Below the pieces are notes generated by a model, which saw nothing but the letters and a program-made list of their open reading frames with translations, had not been told where the DNA came from and did not search any database. 64,000 nucleotides of DNA. Source: Plotosus lineatus (Eukaryota; Chordata; Actinopteri; Siluriformes; Plotosidae). Shown here piece by piece: positions 61,533 to 64,000 of the stretch. The position numbers were made by a program, and so were the translations under genes. The stretch lies in contig CM045733.1 of assembly GCA_024760905.1 (NCBI GenBank), positions 40,018,501 through 40,082,500 of the forward strand. Reading direction: 5' to 3'. Within the stretch, counting starts at the first letter, position 1. Each line of letters opens with the position of its first letter.

Positions 61533-61665
61533 ATAGCCCTGTGAGGGCCTGATGAGCTGTCCAGGGTGTACCCCGCCCTTGCCCATAGTCGGCTGAGATG
61601 AGCGCCAGCCTCCCCGTGATCCTTTTTAGGATTAAGCAGTTTATAAAATGAATGAATGAAGGAAT
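61533..61665 (+). mobile_element. SINE-2-type tail fragment
   Basis: GAGCTGTCCAGGGTGTACC, GAGCGCCAGCCTCCCC, AGGATTAAGCAGTTTA and GAATGAATGAAGG. Confidence 0.75.
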
Positions 61666-62747
61666 GACATAATTAGCTATTTTGCTCTGATATTATAAAT
61701 CCAAATTTGCCAAGTCCTCTGAATCGTAAAATCTTCTGTCTACATGCAAAAGAACTGTGTAATGTAATGCACAAACCTACACATAGTAATGCTAAATCTT
61801 GAATGTTTGACAGGTGATTTGTCGCGATGAATTACTGAATAATAAATAGGTTTTTGGGATCCAATGCAAGTACTAGAGTAAGAATTGTCCTCCTAGAGAA
61901 TCTATCACACATGAACTGAATCATGTTAATGCTCATGGCAAGAACACGAAAAGTTCTGCAAGGATGTCATTAAAAAAACAAACAAAAAAACTCTTAAAGT
62001 TTAACACACAGCTAAAAAGAGAATTGGATGAAATTCATTCAGTATGAACATCTGAAAAAAAAATGAACATATCAAAATATTTATAGAATTCACTCACTGT
62101 AACAAGCACATCAAGAAACTAAAATGTCTAAATAGTAAAAAAAGAAAGAAAGAATGAAATAAGTTACTATACGGACACAAGAATTTACATTATATACATT
62201 CAGCTTAGTTTAAATAAACTCTTATGCTGTGATTGGTCAGCTTCGTTTTCAATTGAATTCTGTGATTGCACAAGAAGCTTCTGCTTTCAAGATGGAAAAG
62301 CTCAGTTGGAGATCTTCTCTACGGACACATACAGGATCCAGCTGTCATACATATGAGATGTTGAATTGTTGTTTTGTTGTTGTTGTTTTTTTTAAATAAC
62401 CAAAACATTAATTTTGATTTTCCATCAAGCCAAAATCAAATAAAAACGTGTGTTGTTTCACTTTGCAGTTTCATAAAATATCTGCTTTTTGGGAGGACGG
62501 ACGACAAAAAACAAAAACAAACAAACAATGCAGACATTAAAAAAAAAAAAAAGAAAAAAAGTAATCCAAAGCCGTCTCTGGTTCCGGTCAGTAGAACTGT
62601 TAAAACTTTACACTTCCATCTCTAGTGGAACCAAAAAAGAAAAAAAAGGGAAAAGTGCTCCATAAAGACTCGTATCCAGTGTTTGGAAAAGTGTAGCAGG
62701 CACTTAAGTCCGTCCTGTTGCTCAGGTGTGTATGTGTATGTGTAAGT

Positions 62748-62750
<3 letters not shown>

Positions 62751-62808
<58 letters not shown>
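62751..62808. repeat. (GT)29 microsatellite in the ntrk3 3' UTR
   Basis: A pure dinucleotide array of about 29 units. On the ntrk3 mRNA strand it reads (AC)n and starts 27 bp after the stop codon, so it should be part of the transcript. Confidence 0.95.
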
Positions 62809-62809
<1 letters not shown>

Positions 62810-62835
62810 TTCGGTTCCATTTCTCAGCATTAGTT

Positions 62836-63021
62836 TTAGCCAAGGATGTCCAGGTAAACTGGTGCTGCTTTCCCCAATGCAAACAGAATTTTCTGGATCT
62901 CTTTGATGTTGAGCCTTTGCTGTGGTTCTCGCTGCCAGCACCCCAACATCACGTCGTAAACCTCCTTAGGACAGACACGGGGACGTTCCAAAACCCGACC
63001 CTGTGTTATACACTCAATCAC
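62836..63021 (-). CDS. ntrk3: Last coding exon of TrkC neurotrophin-3 receptor tyrosine kinase (partial gene)
   Basis: This exon encodes the C-terminal 61 residues of a Trk receptor: the end of the kinase C-lobe and the short tail. It starts at an AG acceptor (63022-63023) preceded by TTTCCCCCTGC in the sense direction, reads V-I-E-C-I-T-Q-G, and stops with TAA at 62836-62838. The [10 protein letters not shown] block is kinase subdomain XI. The tail PVYLDILG carries the tyrosine that docks PLC-gamma in Trk receptors. [17 protein letters not shown] is the TrkC version as I know it; TrkB has RVLQRPRTCPQEVYELM and TrkA differs more. The frame is open with no damage, unlike every other coding-like stretch in the window. 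Upstream exons must lie beyond 64000, because no other Trk exon is visible in 63022-64000. Teleosts often keep two ntrk3 copies, and I cannot say which this is. The assignment to Trk is very secure and to TrkC strong. Confidence 0.93.
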   Translation of the reverse strand: MIECITQGRVLERPRVCPKEVYDVMLGCWQREPQQRLNIKEIQKILFALGKAAPVYLDILG

Positions 63022-63032
63022 CTGCAGGGGGA

Positions 63033-63034
<2 letters not shown>

Positions 63035-63083
<49 letters not shown>

Positions 63084-63097
63084 CGAGCGAGAGAGAG

Positions 63098-63141
<44 letters not shown>
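63035..63141. repeat. (GT)n(GA)n compound microsatellite abutting the ntrk3 last-exon acceptor
   Basis: About 20 GT units (63035-63074) run into an interrupted GA array (63075-63141). In the ntrk3 sense direction this is (TC)n followed by (AC)n and then TTTCCCCCTGCAG, so the end of the last intron is largely microsatellite. Confidence 0.95.
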
Positions 63142-63142
<1 letters not shown>

Positions 63143-63355
63143 ATTTAAACATGTTAGCTGTAAAGTGCAAGATAGCACACATACATAGAGAGCCAGAGAG
63201 ATAAATAAATAGAGAGATAGAATACAACTCTTTAATGGAAGTTGCATTCTTCTGTGTTTAAAGTAATTTCAAAAAATATATAAAAAGAAAAACACTTGGA
63301 AAATATTTTAAGATTTATTTAACTTAACCTTTATATTTTCTGCTTTTATTTATGA

Positions 63356-63390
<35 letters not shown>

Positions 63391-63971
63391 GAATTATACA
63401 TGTTTGCTTACACCCCTAAAATTTGTCTTTGAAATGTTAAGTTTTGCTTTTTTGTAAAAATGTATCGTGTTCTAATCAGATTTGACTTTTTTTTTTAAAT
63501 AATTATTTTATAGGATTAATAGAAATTCAAGTGAAAATAGATTTGATTTTGTTCGATCGATTGTGAGCAGTGTTTATGGTTCTGAGAGATTGTCTCAGTC
63601 TCGAATTGAATTCTGTTATGACAGTTAGAAACTCACCACCACGCTGAGTGTCTCTGTTGAGAGAGATATCGCAGGCTACCTGTTCATTTCATCCCTTTAC
63701 TTATTCACTCACTTTCACACATTCCTTCTCCCCTATTTTCACATATTCTACTTCAGAAAACAGCAGCTAGTCTTGATAAATGTACAATAATTCTTTTAGT
63801 TTTGTTATTTTAAGATTTAAAGACATCAGGAATTCATTGAGTTTTGTAGCAGTTTGTTAATCTGACAACAGTTAGCAAAAGCATTCAATCAAAATGATTA
63901 ATAATGCTAAGAGGAAATAGCATTGCTTCAAAACAAACCATGCTAATTAGAACATGTTGGATTTTACTCAT
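63142..63971 (-). other. ntrk3: ntrk3 intron upstream of the last exon
   Basis: AT-rich sequence with a T-run (63357-63386). No further Trk exon could be found in any frame, so this is intron by position. Confidence 0.7.
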
Positions 63972-64000
63972 TGGCCCGGCATTGGCCTGACGAGCTGTCC
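63972..64000 (+). mobile_element. SINE-2-type tail, cut by the window end
   Basis: GGCCTGACGAGCTGTCC is the start of the tail block seen at 37540 and 61545. Confidence 0.5.

Larger units (their letters stand above)
61478..62835 (-). other. ntrk3: Probable ntrk3 3' UTR and candidate poly(A) signals
   Basis: This is the sequence following the ntrk3 stop codon in the sense direction. It contains the long dinucleotide repeat at 62751-62808. The first canonical AATAAA hexamers I noticed on the minus strand lie near 61478-61483, with another near 61393-61398. The true 3' end cannot be fixed from sequence alone. Apart from a SINE tail at 61533-61665 I see no recognised repeat and no other gene. Confidence 0.4.

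Overview
The window is AT-rich, microsatellite-rich vertebrate DNA, almost certainly from a teleost fish. The only host coding sequence I can support is the last coding exon of a TrkC-type neurotrophin receptor kinase (ntrk3) on the minus strand at 62836-63021. Everything to its left is its 3' UTR and then intergenic DNA. The fish call rests on a Rex3 retrotransposon, fish-type Tc1 termini, tRNA-derived SINEs of kinds I recognise from fish, and the ntrk3 exon. I could not name the species.

Most of the recognisable sequence is mobile DNA. One APE-type non-LTR family of the RTE group (called RTE-A here; it resembles fish Expander/RTE elements) has near-full-length copies at 12256-15250, 37910-41067 (minus strand, perfect 18-bp target duplication) and 45288-48303, a composite copy at 4767-6364, and a miniature 5'-to-3' deletion product at 11494-11775. 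A Rex3 copy lies at 15312-18511. A broken Rex3-like copy spans 36385-41440 and is interrupted by two SINEs and one RTE-A. An R4/Dong-like element with a restriction-like endonuclease sits between two (TAA)n tracts (21000-22655), and a further APE-type LINE occupies about 22790-26640.

DNA transposons include two hAT elements with terminal repeats and 8-bp duplications (713-2329, 28096-29509), a HARBI1-like transposase relic (26893-27900), two Tc1-like relics (8170-8860, 50796-52212), and several TA-flanked pogo/Tigger-like miniature families (named X, Y, Z and W here). None of the transposase or reverse transcriptase reading frames is intact.

The most interesting structure is a parasitic network. 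One tRNA-derived SINE family (SINE-1) has a tRNA head and a private body. It then carries about 60 nt resembling the RTE-A 5' UTR and about 40 nt matching the RTE-A 3' terminus. The same head and body also occur joined to a completely different (CATT)n-type tail. The same short RTE-A terminus occurs at least eleven times in this 64 kb. Nested insertions (SINE in SINE, RTE-A in Tigger-like, RTE-A in Rex3-like) give a relative order of events.

Around ntrk3, the last intron ends in a (TC)n(AC)n microsatellite directly upstream of the 3' splice site, and a 58-bp dinucleotide repeat starts 27 bp after the stop codon. No RNA genes, CRISPR arrays, LTR retroelements or viral genes were seen.
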